NCBI GenBank assembly: GCA_964478425.1
Contig: CAYZIB010000015.1
Span: forward strand, 1 to 26,520
Length of the DNA stretch: 26,520 nucleotides
Direction of reading: 5' to 3'
Origin: CAYZIB01 sp964478425
GTDB taxonomy: Bacteria; Bacillota_I; Bacilli_A; Acholeplasmatales; WRBM01
In this document: positions 1-7,373 of the stretch, in pieces
Layout: each line of letters begins with the position of its first letter
Position numbering within the stretch: the stretch's first letter is position 1
Made by a program: the position numbers and the translations under genes
The notes under the pieces: model-generated
The model's database searches: none
What the model was told of the DNA's origin: nothing
What the model saw: only the letters and a program-made list of their open reading frames with translations

Positions 1-611
1 CTGATAATCAACCTGCTGTTGATATTCATGTATTACAAGGTGAAAGACCAATGGCACAAGATAATAAAACTCTTGGAAGATTCCAATTAAAAGATATTCC
101 TGCTGCACCAAGAGGTGTACCTCAAATTGAAGTTAAATTTGATATTGATGCTAATGGTATAGTTAATGTTAGTGCTAAAGATTTAGGTACTGGTAAAGAA
201 CAAAAAATTACTATTAGTGGTGGTTCAGGTTTATCTGATGCTGAAATTGAAAGAATGGTTAAAGAAGCAGAAGAAAATGCTCAACAAGATGCTCTTAAAA
301 AAGAAGAAGTTGATTTAAGAAATGAATCTGATGCAATTATTTTCCAAACTAAAAAATCATTAGAAGATTTAAAGGATAAAGTATCAGAAAATGAAAAAGA
401 AAAAGTTCTAAATGAAGTAAAAGATTTAGAAGAAGCTTTAAAAGGAACAGATTTAGATAATATTAAAAATAAAAAAGAAACATTAGAAAAATCTATGCAA
501 GAATTAGCAACAAGAGTTTATCAAGAGGCACAAAATGCAAGTGCAAATAACAATCAAAATCAAAAAAATGATGATGGAACTGTAGATGCTGATTTTGAAG
601 AAGTTAAGTAA
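1..611 (+). CDS. dnaK: Chaperone DnaK (Hsp70), C-terminal fragment
   Basis: This is the 3' part of dnaK, cut by the window edge. The reading frame is open from base 3 and starts with DNQPAVDIHVLQGERPMA, so the ATG at 51 is an internal Met and not the start. The visible part holds the substrate-binding beta domain (ending near the NGIVNVSAKDLGTGK motif) and the helical lid. It finishes with an acidic tail, DADFEEVK, the usual bacterial DnaK ending. The ATPase domain lies upstream and is not seen. DnaK binds exposed hydrophobic peptides in the cytosol and releases them through an ATP cycle driven by DnaJ and GrpE. The dnaJ gene follows after 22 bases, presumably in the same transcript. Identification is certain from motif similarity; regulation (HrcA/CIRCE) cannot be judged because the operon start is missing. 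Confidence 0.98.
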   Translation, partial: DNQPAVDIHVLQGERPMAQDNKTLGRFQLKDIPAAPRGVPQIEVKFDIDANGIVNVSAKDLGTGKEQKITISGGSGLSDAEIERMVKEAEENAQQDALKKEEVDLRNESDAIIFQTKKSLEDLKDKVSENEKEKVLNEVKDLEEALKGTDLDNIKNKKETLEKSMQELATRVYQEAQNASANNNQNQKNDDGTVDADFEEVK

Positions 612-633
612 AAACTAATGGAGGATGATTTTT

Positions 634-1734
634 ATGGCCAAAAGAGATTATTATGAAGTATTAGGTGTTAGTAAAAATGCTAGTGAAGATGAAATTAAAA
701 AAGCATATCGTAGTTTAGCTAAAAAATATCATCCTGATATTAATAAAGAACCCGATGCAGAAGAAAAATTTAAAGAAATAAATGCTGCTTATGAAACATT
801 ATCTGATGCTAACAAAAGAGCTCAATATGATAGATTTGGTGATCAAGCAGAAAATATGGGGCAAGGATTTAGTGGATTTTCTCAAGGATTTGGTGGATTT
901 AGTGATATATTTGATGCATTTTTTGGTGGTGGACAACAAAGAAGAAATACTAATGAACCAATGCAAGGCGAAGATATAGAAAAAACTATGAATCTTGATT
1001 TTGAAGAAGCTGTATTTGGAACTAAAAAGAATATTCAAGTTGAACATGATGAAGAATGTAGTCAATGTGCTGGTAGTGGGGCGTATTCAAAATCAGATAA
1101 AGTAACATGCGAAAGGTGTCATGGTTCTGGTAGCGTAGTTGTAGAACAACAAACAATTTTTGGTAGAACAAGAACACAAACTGTTTGTCCAAAATGTGGT
1201 GGTAAAGGATATGAAATTAAAAAGAAATGTCCTAAATGTAATGGAGCAGGTCATTATAGAACTACAAAAACTGTAAGTGTTAATGTTCCTGCTGGAGTTG
1301 ATACAGGTTTAACTATGCGCTTAGAAGGATATGGAGATAGTGGTATAAATGGAGGACCTGCTGGAGATTTATTTATTAAATTTAAAGTAAAACCACATAA
1401 AGTATTTTTAAGAGATGGGGATAATATCTTGCTTGATGTTCCAATAAGTTTTTCACAAGCTGCATTAGGATGCCAAATTGATGTACCAACAGTCTATGGA
1501 GATTGTAAATTAACAATTCCTGCAGGTATACAATCAAATACAAAATTAAAAATGCGTGAAAAAGGTGTTACTAATGTAAAAAGTAAGAAAAAAGGAGATC
1601 AAATAGTTACAATTAAGGTTACAACTCCAACAAATCTTACTGAATCTGAAAAAAAATTATTTAATGAATTAGCTGGTTGTGAATCAAAATCAAAAGATTC
1701 TGCATGGGAAAGATTTAAAAAGAAATTTAAATAA
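634..1734 (+). CDS. dnaJ: Co-chaperone DnaJ (Hsp40)
   Basis: This 366-residue protein is a full-length type I DnaJ. It has an N-terminal J domain with the HPD motif (KKYHPDINKE) that stimulates DnaK ATPase, then a Gly/Phe-rich linker (SGFSQGFGGFSD). A zinc-binding region follows with four CxxCxGxG repeats (CSQCAGSG, CERCHGSG, CPKCGGKG, CPKCNGAG), then two C-terminal substrate-binding beta domains. I place the start at ATG 634 because GGAGG at 620-624 is 9 bases upstream; the in-frame ATG at 625 directly abuts that Shine-Dalgarno and cannot use it. The gene follows dnaK closely, as in most Bacillota. Its stop codon lies inside the stem of the downstream terminator, which would end the chaperone operon here. 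Confidence 0.98.
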   Translation: MAKRDYYEVLGVSKNASEDEIKKAYRSLAKKYHPDINKEPDAEEKFKEINAAYETLSDANKRAQYDRFGDQAENMGQGFSGFSQGFGGFSDIFDAFFGGGQQRRNTNEPMQGEDIEKTMNLDFEEAVFGTKKNIQVEHDEECSQCAGSGAYSKSDKVTCERCHGSGSVVVEQQTIFGRTRTQTVCPKCGGKGYEIKKKCPKCNGAGHYRTTKTVSVNVPAGVDTGLTMRLEGYGDSGINGGPAGDLFIKFKVKPHKVFLRDGDNILLDVPISFSQAALGCQIDVPTVYGDCKLTIPAGIQSNTKLKMREKGVTNVKSKKKGDQIVTIKVTTPTNLTESEKKLFNELAGCESKSKDSAWERFKKKFK

Positions 1735-1759
1735 TACGAGCAATCGTATTATTTTTTTT
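1730..1759 (+). terminator. Rho-independent terminator of dnaK-dnaJ
   Basis: A 10-bp perfect stem (1730-1739 with 1744-1753) closes a GCAA tetraloop of the GNRA type and is followed by a run of T. The left arm includes the dnaJ stop codon. It would separate the chaperone operon from the next gene. Confidence 0.9.
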
Positions 1760-1766
1760 AATATTA

Positions 1767-1794
1767 TTGATTATTTATCATTTTATGATAAAAT
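1767..1794 (+). promoter_or_regulatory. Possible promoter of the unknown membrane-protein gene, with an inverted repeat
   Basis: TTGATT (1767-1772) and TAAAAT (1789-1794) are 16 bases apart, a plausible vegetative promoter directly after the dnaJ terminator. An 8-bp inverted repeat, TTTATCAT (1774-1781) and ATGATAAA (1785-1792), lies in the spacer and reaches into the -10 box. This could be an operator, but in such AT-rich DNA it may be chance. Confidence 0.4.
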
Positions 1795-1816
1795 ATTTTT
1801 GAATGGAGTGATATTT

Positions 1817-2311
1817 ATGGCAAGAGCAATAGAAGAAATGATTAAACAAGATAAATTGGAAAAAGAGATTTTAAAAAAATTAAATATTATTCTTAATGGT
1901 TTATATGAAACATATGACATAGAAGAAGTAAATGACGAATATGTTTTATTAGAAACTGATGTTAATACAAAAGGGTATGAAGTATATTTAAAAAATGAAC
2001 AAATTTTATTTGCTAAACCATTAAATGCAGAAAATGATTTTGGGAGAATTATTTATATTGCAGATGAATTAAGTGCTGATGAATATGATTTTTTATTAGA
2101 AAAAAATAAAAAACAAAATAATTTTATTGTTTATAAAGTTATTTCATATTTGATATTATTTATTTCATGTTTTGGTTCTATATTATATTTAGTTGAACAA
2201 ATTAAAGAAGGAACAGACTTAATGAATACTTTATCATTATTAGTTTGGTCTTATTTTCCAGCAATAATTTTATCACTTTTATTATTAGTAAACTGTAAGA
2301 AAAATAAATAA
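1817..2311 (+). CDS. Unknown protein with a C-terminal two-helix membrane anchor
   Basis: I do not recognise this 164-residue protein. The first hundred or so residues are charged and look soluble: an amphipathic helix (EEMIKQDKLEKEILKKLN) and then a mixed, probably beta-rich stretch. Two hydrophobic helices follow near residues 112-130 (VISYLILFISCFGSILYLV) and 140-160 (LSLLVWSYFPAIILSLLLL), and the protein ends in a short basic tail. The start is ATG 1817, preceded by GGAGTG at 1805-1810. The gene is flanked by terminators on both sides, so it is probably transcribed alone. It occupies the place where B. subtilis carries prmA between dnaJ and rsmE, but it has no methyltransferase motif. Membrane location is inferred from hydrophobicity; the function is unknown. 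Confidence 0.75.
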   Translation: MARAIEEMIKQDKLEKEILKKLNIILNGLYETYDIEEVNDEYVLLETDVNTKGYEVYLKNEQILFAKPLNAENDFGRIIYIADELSADEYDFLLEKNKKQNNFIVYKVISYLILFISCFGSILYLVEQIKEGTDLMNTLSLLVWSYFPAIILSLLLLVNCKKNK

Positions 2312-2331
2312 ACTTCGAAAGAAGTTTTTTT
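2310..2331 (+). terminator. Rho-independent terminator before rsmE
   Basis: A 7-bp stem (AAACTTC, 2310-2316; GAAGTTT, 2321-2327) closes a GAAA tetraloop and runs into a T tract ending near 2331. The rsmE start codon is only about 10 bases further on, so the element ends the upstream transcript and also abuts the rsmE start. Confidence 0.85.
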
Positions 2332-2340
2332 ATATTTAGT

Positions 2341-3078
2341 ATGCAAAAATATTTTTTACAAGAAACAGATTTTATTAATAATAAAATAACTAATAGTGAT
2401 TATCATCATATAAAAAATGTGATGAGAATGAAAGAAAATGATAAAATTATTGTATCGTATAATAAAAAAAGTTACTATGCAGTAATAACTAAAATAGATG
2501 AATGTATTGAGTTTAATATTTTAGAAGAAATTAAATCTAGTCAAGAATTACCTAAGAAAATCACTCTTTTACAAGGACTACCTAAAAAAGATAAGTTAGA
2601 ATATATTATAGAAAAAAACACAGAACTTGGAATTGATGAAATAATACCAGTTCAAATGAATCGAAGTATAGCTAAAAAAAGTGATAAAGAAAATAATAAA
2701 CTTGAAAGATATAATAGAATTGCTAAAGAAGCAAGTGAACAATCAAATAGAAACCAAATTCCTGTAATTTTTAATACCTTAGAAAACATTAAAAAACTAG
2801 ATTATTCAAAATATGATTTAAAATTTGTATGTTGCTTTGTTGATTATAAAAATACCAAAAATAAAATTGAAAAATTAATTTTAGATAAAAATAATTATAA
2901 TATATTATTTGCAGTTGGACCTGAAGGTGGTTTGACTAATGAAGAAATTGATTATTTCATAAAAAATGGGTTTATAAAGCTTTCTTTAGGACCAAGAACA
3001 CTTAGATGTGAAACTGCTTCAATGTATTTTTTAAGTATGATTTCTTATATTTTAGAAATGGGTGATGATTATGAATAA
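2341..3078 (+). CDS. rsmE: 16S rRNA (uracil-1498-N3)-methyltransferase RsmE
   Basis: RsmE uses S-adenosylmethionine to methylate N3 of U1498 in helix 44 of 16S rRNA in the assembled 30S subunit. The 245-residue length is normal for the family. The N-terminus (MQKYFLQE, then HHIKNVMRM) forms the PUA-like RNA-binding domain. The C-terminal half carries the SPOUT knot motifs GPEGGLTNEEI near residue 198 and LGPRTLRCETA near residue 219, which bind SAM. ATG 2341 matches the expected family N-terminus, yet no Shine-Dalgarno precedes it and a terminator ends about 10 bases upstream. The message may therefore be leaderless or nearly so; TATATT at 2331-2336 could serve as a -10, but no good -35 is visible. 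The mtaB gene overlaps its 3' end, as in many Bacillota. Confidence 0.95.
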   Translation: MQKYFLQETDFINNKITNSDYHHIKNVMRMKENDKIIVSYNKKSYYAVITKIDECIEFNILEEIKSSQELPKKITLLQGLPKKDKLEYIIEKNTELGIDEIIPVQMNRSIAKKSDKENNKLERYNRIAKEASEQSNRNQIPVIFNTLENIKKLDYSKYDLKFVCCFVDYKNTKNKIEKLILDKNNYNILFAVGPEGGLTNEEIDYFIKNGFIKLSLGPRTLRCETASMYFLSMISYILEMGDDYE

Positions 3079-4357
3079 AGTTGCATTTTATACATTAGGA
3101 TGTAAAGTCAATAGTTATGAAAGTGATGCAATTTATAATTTATTAAAAGATAAAGGATTTATAAGAGTAGATTATGAAGAGGATGCTGATGTTTATATTA
3201 TTAATACATGTAGTGTAACAAACATTGCAGATCGAAAATCAAGAAAAATAATTCGTAAAAAAGCTAAATTAGAAAATAAAATTGTTTGTGTTATGGGATG
3301 TTATAGTCAAACTCATATTGATGAAATTAAAGAAATTGATGGGATAGATATTATAATTGGGACTAAAAATAGAAAACAAATTGTAGATTTAATTTTAAAA
3401 AAAATGCAAGAAAAAAATAAAACCAAAATAATTAATATCGATGATATAACTCATTTTAATGAATTTGAAAATTTAGAAGTAAAAGAATTTGAACATACAA
3501 GAGCATTCATGAAAATAGAAGATGGATGTAATAATTTTTGCAGTTATTGTATTATTCCTTATGCCAGAGGAAGAGAAAGATCAAAAAAATTTATTGATTG
3601 TATAAATGAAGCTAAAACAATCTGTAATCAAGGATATAAAGAAATTGTTTTAACTGGAATTCATAGTGGAGCATATTATGAAGATAATAAAAATTTCAAT
3701 GATTTATTAATTGAGTTATTAAAAATTGAAAATTTAGAAAGATTAAGAATTTCATCATTAGAAATAAATCAAATTGATGATAAATTTTTAGAAATATTAA
3801 AAAATAATCATAAACTTGCTAATCATTTGCATTTACCTCTTCAATCTGGATCTGATAAAATTTTAAAATTAATGAATAGAAAATATAATTTAGACTTTTA
3901 TGAAGAAAAAATAAATAAAATAAGAAATGTTAGACCAGATATAGCAATTACAACAGATATTATTGTAGGTTTTCCAAATGAATCTGATTTAGATTTTAAA
4001 CAAACTATTGATTTTTCAAATAAAATAAATTTTTATGAAATACATGTTTTCCCTTATAGCAAAAGAGAAAATACAGTTGCAGCAAATATGCCTAATCAAG
4101 TATCAGATATTATTAAGACAAAAAGAGCAAACGATTTATTAATGGAAAGTAAAAAATTAAAATTTGAATATGAAAATAAATTTATTAATAAGATAATTGA
4201 TGTTATTTTTGAAGTGAAATATGATAAATATTATGTTGGGCATTCTTCAAATTATTTAAAGGTTTATGTTGAAACAGAAAAAGATTTAATCGGAAAAATG
4301 AGTAAAGTTCAAGTTTTATCTATAAAAGATGACAAAATTTATGGAAAATTAATATAA
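3071..4357 (+). CDS. mtaB: tRNA N6-threonylcarbamoyladenosine (t6A) methylthiotransferase MtaB
   Basis: MtaB converts t6A at position 37 of ANN-decoding tRNAs to ms2t6A, using radical SAM chemistry and a second iron-sulfur cluster as the sulfur source. The N-terminal UPF0004 domain has its three cluster cysteines at 11 (TLGCKVN), 47 (NTCSVTN) and 77 (MGCYSQ). The radical SAM motif is CNNFCSYC at residues 153-160, followed by IIPYARGRERS. The last 60 or so residues correspond to the TRAM RNA-binding domain. Of two ATGs and a GTG near the 5' end, I choose ATG 3071 (428 aa) because the protein then begins MNKVAFYTLGCKVN, as family members do, with GGGTGAT just upstream. It overlaps the end of rsmE by 8 bases, implying translational coupling. 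Confidence 0.96.
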   Translation: MNKVAFYTLGCKVNSYESDAIYNLLKDKGFIRVDYEEDADVYIINTCSVTNIADRKSRKIIRKKAKLENKIVCVMGCYSQTHIDEIKEIDGIDIIIGTKNRKQIVDLILKKMQEKNKTKIINIDDITHFNEFENLEVKEFEHTRAFMKIEDGCNNFCSYCIIPYARGRERSKKFIDCINEAKTICNQGYKEIVLTGIHSGAYYEDNKNFNDLLIELLKIENLERLRISSLEINQIDDKFLEILKNNHKLANHLHLPLQSGSDKILKLMNRKYNLDFYEEKINKIRNVRPDIAITTDIIVGFPNESDLDFKQTIDFSNKINFYEIHVFPYSKRENTVAANMPNQVSDIIKTKRANDLLMESKKLKFEYENKFINKIIDVIFEVKYDKYYVGHSSNYLKVYVETEKDLIGKMSKVQVLSIKDDKIYGKLI

Positions 4358-4372
4358 AATATTAAAAATATC

Positions 4373-4401
4373 TTTACTTTTTAAAAAAAATAGGATATAA
4401 T
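4373..4401 (+). promoter_or_regulatory. Vegetative promoter of rpsU
   Basis: TTTACT (4373-4378) and a perfect TATAAT (4396-4401) are separated by 17 bases. Transcription would start near 4408, giving a leader of about 30 bases before the rpsU start. Confidence 0.85.
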
Positions 4402-4437
4402 ATACGAAGTATTAAATGTGCGGAAGGAGGGCTCGAA

Positions 4438-4611
4438 TTGCCTAAAACTATAGTTCGTGAAAAAGAATCTATCGAAGATGCTTTAAGACGTTTTAAACGT
4501 GATGTGTCACGTTCAGGGACTTTAGCTGAAGCACGTAAACGCGAGTATTATGAAAAACCTAGCGTAACGCGTAAAAATAAGCGTAAGGCTGCCATGACAA
4601 AAAAATATTAA
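4438..4611 (+). CDS. rpsU: 30S ribosomal protein bS21
   Basis: This is a 57-residue small-subunit protein. It begins (M)PKTIVREKESIEDALRRFKR and ends with a basic tail KNKRKAAMTKKY, which matches bS21 over its whole length. bS21 sits near the anti-Shine-Dalgarno end of 16S rRNA and helps initiation. The start is TTG 4438, seven bases after a very strong AAGGAGG (4424-4430); no in-frame ATG is available at the expected position. It has its own promoter and terminator, so it is probably a monocistronic message upstream of yqfC. Its codon use is odd: eight of nine Arg codons are CGT or CGC, while neighbouring genes, including highly expressed ones such as dnaK, mostly use AGA, and it looks noticeably richer in G+C. 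Confidence 0.97.
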   Translation: MPKTIVREKESIEDALRRFKRDVSRSGTLAEARKREYYEKPSVTRKNKRKAAMTKKY

Positions 4612-4615
4612 AAAT

Positions 4616-4639
4616 AAGCGCATTTCTGTGCTTTTTTTT
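4616..4639 (+). terminator. Rho-independent terminator of rpsU
   Basis: A 7-bp stem with one G-U pair (AAGCGCA, 4616-4622; TGTGCTT, 4627-4633) closes a TTTC loop and is followed by a T run to 4639. Confidence 0.85.
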
Positions 4640-4648
4640 ATCTTTAAT

Positions 4649-4656
4649 CATATAAT
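4649..4656 (+). promoter_or_regulatory. Possible -10 element of the yqfC-yqfD promoter
   Basis: CATATAAT lies 15 bases upstream of yqfC. It fits the sigma-E -10 consensus CATACAMT with one mismatch and contains a perfect TATAAT. Neither a sigma-E-type -35 (14 bases upstream reads GTGCTTT) nor a TTGACA-type box is present, so the sigma factor is undecided. In B. subtilis the orthologous genes belong to the sigma-E regulon. Confidence 0.4.
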
Positions 4657-4671
4657 TTATTAGGTGATTAC

Positions 4672-4908
4672 ATGGATAATATAAAAAAAGTTTTCGAGAT
4701 ACCTAAAGAATATTTTGGTAATTTTAAGTTAGAATATACTAAAAATAAAATTATTTGTTATAACTATAAAACAATTATAAATATAACAAATAATTTAATA
4801 GATTTAAATAATTGTCTAATTCATGGAAACAATTTAAGAATTACAGAATTAAAAAAAGATTATATGTTAATTAACGGAATTATCAATAAAGTGGAATTTA
4901 AAAAATGA
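4672..4908 (+). CDS. yqfC: Sporulation protein of the YqfC/YabP family
   Basis: This 78-residue protein has the YqfC look: a short beta-rich chain with I-NI-NNLIDL-N in the centre, then GNNLRITEL and a final LINGIINKVEFKK. It has no signal peptide or membrane helix. In B. subtilis yqfC is expressed in the mother cell and supports sporulation; its biochemical role is not defined. At 78 residues it is somewhat shorter than the B. subtilis protein (about 90). The Shine-Dalgarno is AGGTGAT, four bases before ATG 4672. The start of yqfD overlaps its stop codon by 4 bases (ATGA), so the two are translationally coupled, which matches the conserved yqfC-yqfD pair. Identification rests on weak sequence similarity plus strong gene context. 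Confidence 0.85.
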   Translation: MDNIKKVFEIPKEYFGNFKLEYTKNKIICYNYKTIINITNNLIDLNNCLIHGNNLRITELKKDYMLINGIINKVEFKK

Positions 4909-5981
4909 AAATTTATAAAACTTTAAAAACATATTTTTATGAAAATTCAATTAATTTAAATGCTAAAAAAATTATTGTAGTAGATAATTATTGTTATTTT
5001 AAAAGTAATGATATTTTAGATGAAAATTATAAATTAATATATGATTTTAATAAAATTTTTAAAAATATTTTTCTTTATAAAATTGGTTTTATTCTTGGGT
5101 TTTTATTATTTTTATCATTTTTTTTTATAAATAAATATTTAGTTAATGATATTGTTTTTAATGATGAATTTTTAATTAATCAAGAAATAAAAAATGTAAT
5201 AAATAAGAATTTAAAAACCATTTTGAATAATAAATTTATAAATACAAATTTAAATGATTTAAGTAAAAATTTAAGAATGGAATATCCAACATATGAATAT
5301 ATCAATCTAAATAAAAAAGGTGCTACTATATATGTTACAATTAATAAATTAGATGATTTAAATGAAAAAAATATAAATGATGATATTGGTTCATTATATG
5401 CTATAAAAGATGGTATAATAAAATATTATACTATTTATAATGGCAAACCTTTAATAGAAAGAAATGATTATGTTAAAAAAGGTGATTTATTAGTAAGTTC
5501 AAATTTATTATATGGAATAAATAATGATCATAATAAAAAAGTTCAAGCAAGGGGATTAGTTATTGCTGAAACATATGAAAAATGTGAATTTAATATTTTA
5601 AAAAAAGAAATTAAATTTGAATATACAGGTAATATTAAAAATTGTAAAACAATTACTATTTTTAATAAAGAATTTTTTAAAAAAGAAATAAAATATAATA
5701 ATTATGATAAATTTATTTATAGTAAAAAAATTTTAGGATTTATAAAGATAAAAAAAATAGTATATAAAGAAAAAAATGATATAATAAATATATATAATAA
5801 AAATGAAATTATAGAAAAAATAAAAAATTCAATTTATTATGATTTTTTAAAAAAAAGAGTTTCAGAAAAAGAAAAAATTGTTGAGATATTTAATGTTTCT
5901 ATTATAGAAAATAATGATTCATTTTATATAAGTCTTATAGTAAAAAAAGAAGAAAATATTGCTTATTTTGTTAAGGAGTGA
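4905..5981 (+). CDS. yqfD: Sporulation membrane protein YqfD
   Basis: This 358-residue protein is the partner of YqfC and is needed for spore formation in B. subtilis; its molecular function is unknown. A cytosolic N-terminal part is followed by one clear membrane helix near residues 60-80 (IGFILGFLLFLSFFFI), then a large domain probably outside the membrane. That domain carries motifs typical of the family: IYVTINKLDD, then GSLYAIKDGIIKYY and GKPLIERNDYVKKGDLLVSS, the last resembling a lipoyl/barrel-sandwich fold. The gene starts at ATG 4905 inside the yqfC stop region and ends in TGA, whose bases overlap the phoH ribosome binding region. It is extremely rich in Lys, Asn and Ile, as expected at this base composition. 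Confidence 0.92.
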   Translation: MKIYKTLKTYFYENSINLNAKKIIVVDNYCYFKSNDILDENYKLIYDFNKIFKNIFLYKIGFILGFLLFLSFFFINKYLVNDIVFNDEFLINQEIKNVINKNLKTILNNKFINTNLNDLSKNLRMEYPTYEYINLNKKGATIYVTINKLDDLNEKNINDDIGSLYAIKDGIIKYYTIYNGKPLIERNDYVKKGDLLVSSNLLYGINNDHNKKVQARGLVIAETYEKCEFNILKKEIKFEYTGNIKNCKTITIFNKEFFKKEIKYNNYDKFIYSKKILGFIKIKKIVYKEKNDIINIYNKNEIIEKIKNSIYYDFLKKRVSEKEKIVEIFNVSIIENNDSFYISLIVKKEENIAYFVKE

Positions 5982-5986
5982 TTTTT

Positions 5987-6946
5987 TTGGTTTTAAATAT
6001 TAAAATAAATAAAACTGAAGATGCAATTTTATTATCTGGTATAAATGATGAATATTTAAAATTAATTGAAAAAAAATTTGATTGCCAAATAATAATAAGA
6101 GGAGAAAATGTCATCACTAATACTAATGATTTAAAAAAAATTGAAAAGTTAGAAATTATTTTTTCTAAATTATTAGATTTGATTAATAATGGAAATTATT
6201 TAAAAACAAAAGATGTTTTATATGTTTTAAATTATATAGATGATAAAAATATAATTGATTTAAATAATGATAAAGATAATGAAGTATTATTTAAAAGTTT
6301 TACAGGCAAATTGATTTATGCTAAAACTTATAATCAAAAAGAATTTATTTATTCATTAAAAGAAAAAGATATTATATTTGCTGTTGGTCCTGCTGGATGC
6401 GGGAAAACTTATTTAGCTGTTACTTATGCTTGCAAGTTATTAAAAGAAAATAAAATAAAAAAAATCATTTTGACAAGGCCAGCTGTGGAAGCTGGTGAAT
6501 CATTAGGTTTTTTACCTGGAGATTTAAAAGAAAAAATAGATCCATATTTAAGGCCATTATATGACACATTATATGAAATGCTAGGGTTTGAAACAACACA
6601 AAATTATATTCAAAAAGGAATAATTGAAGTTGCTCCGCTTGCTTATATGAGAGGTAGAACATTAGAAAATGCGTGTATAATATTAGATGAAGCTCAAAAT
6701 ACATCGATAAGACAAATGAAGATGTTTTTAACTAGATTAGGTTTTCAATCAAAAATGATTATAACTGGTGATATAACACAGATTGATTTACCAAAAGGTG
6801 TTAAATCAGGTTTAATTCAAGTTTGTGAAATATTAAAAGGAATTAATGAAATTGATATTATCAAATTTAATAAAGTAGATGTTGTAAGAAACCCATTAGT
6901 TAAAAAAATATTAGAAAAATATGAGGAATATGAAAATGAAAATTAA
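5987..6946 (+). CDS. phoH: PhoH-like ATPase
   Basis: This cytosolic P-loop ATPase of the PhoH family is related to the helicase-type fold and is probably an RNA-linked enzyme; its exact role is not settled. The Walker A motif GPAGCGKT is at residues 134-141 and Walker B ILDEAQN near residue 234. MRGRTLENACIILDEAQNT and the arginine-containing TGDITQIDLP further identify the family. A KH-like N-terminal region precedes the ATPase. I choose the TTG at 5987 (319 aa): AAGGAG at 5973-5978 is 8 bases before it, while the alternative GTG at 5978 overlaps that same Shine-Dalgarno. In B. subtilis pgpH lies between phoH and ybeY; here ybeY follows at once and overlaps by 11 bases. Confidence 0.95.
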   Translation: MVLNIKINKTEDAILLSGINDEYLKLIEKKFDCQIIIRGENVITNTNDLKKIEKLEIIFSKLLDLINNGNYLKTKDVLYVLNYIDDKNIIDLNNDKDNEVLFKSFTGKLIYAKTYNQKEFIYSLKEKDIIFAVGPAGCGKTYLAVTYACKLLKENKIKKIILTRPAVEAGESLGFLPGDLKEKIDPYLRPLYDTLYEMLGFETTQNYIQKGIIEVAPLAYMRGRTLENACIILDEAQNTSIRQMKMFLTRLGFQSKMIITGDITQIDLPKGVKSGLIQVCEILKGINEIDIIKFNKVDVVRNPLVKKILEKYEEYENEN

Positions 6947-7370
6947 TTTTTATAATAAAACAAAAGTAAACACTAAAAATATTGAAAAATTAATTTTAGA
7001 TATATTTAAAATTTATAATGAAAAAGATTATATTATGAATATAATATTTGTTTTAGATGCTGAAATTCATAATATTAATAAAGAATATCGTAATATTGAT
7101 AAAATAACTGATGTAATTTCTTTTGCATTAAATGATATTACAACAGAAGATTATTTAATTGAAAAAGAAATTGGTGATATTTTTATTTGTTTAGATCAAG
7201 CAAAAAGGCAAGCAGAAGCTTATGGTCATTCATATGAAAGAGAAGTAGGTTTTTTATCAGTTCATGGTTTTTTACATTTACTTGGTTATGATCATATGAA
7301 TATAGAAGATGAAAAAATCATGTTTAAAAAACAAGAAGAGATTTTAGAAAAAGCCAATTTAAGGAGGTAA
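6936..7370 (+). CDS. ybeY: Endoribonuclease YbeY
   Basis: YbeY is a zinc-dependent endoribonuclease involved in 16S rRNA 3'-end maturation and 70S ribosome quality control. The metal site H-x3-H-x5-H is intact: His110, His114 and His120 in HGFLHLLGYDH. The conserved KITDVISFAL and EIGDIFICLDQA segments precede it. The 144-residue length is normal. Three in-frame ATGs occur at 6921, 6930 and 6936; I prefer 6936 because GAGG (6923-6926) is then 9 bases upstream and the protein starts MKINFYNKT. The start overlaps the end of phoH by 11 bases, and the stop overlaps the Shine-Dalgarno of cdd. Confidence 0.96.
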   Translation: MKINFYNKTKVNTKNIEKLILDIFKIYNEKDYIMNIIFVLDAEIHNINKEYRNIDKITDVISFALNDITTEDYLIEKEIGDIFICLDQAKRQAEAYGHSYEREVGFLSVHGFLHLLGYDHMNIEDEKIMFKKQEEILEKANLRR

Positions 7371-7373
7371 CAA

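Noticed and set aside
799..1065. Minus-strand frame of 88 codons inside dnaJ.
   Set aside because: It is antisense to a certain gene in the Gly/Phe region and contains low-complexity Ser/Lys/Phe with no start signal.
1774..1792. Inverted repeat TTTATCAT/ATGATAAA as a definite operator.
   Set aside because: It is short, made almost entirely of A and T, and overlaps a tentative promoter; kept only as a note in that feature.
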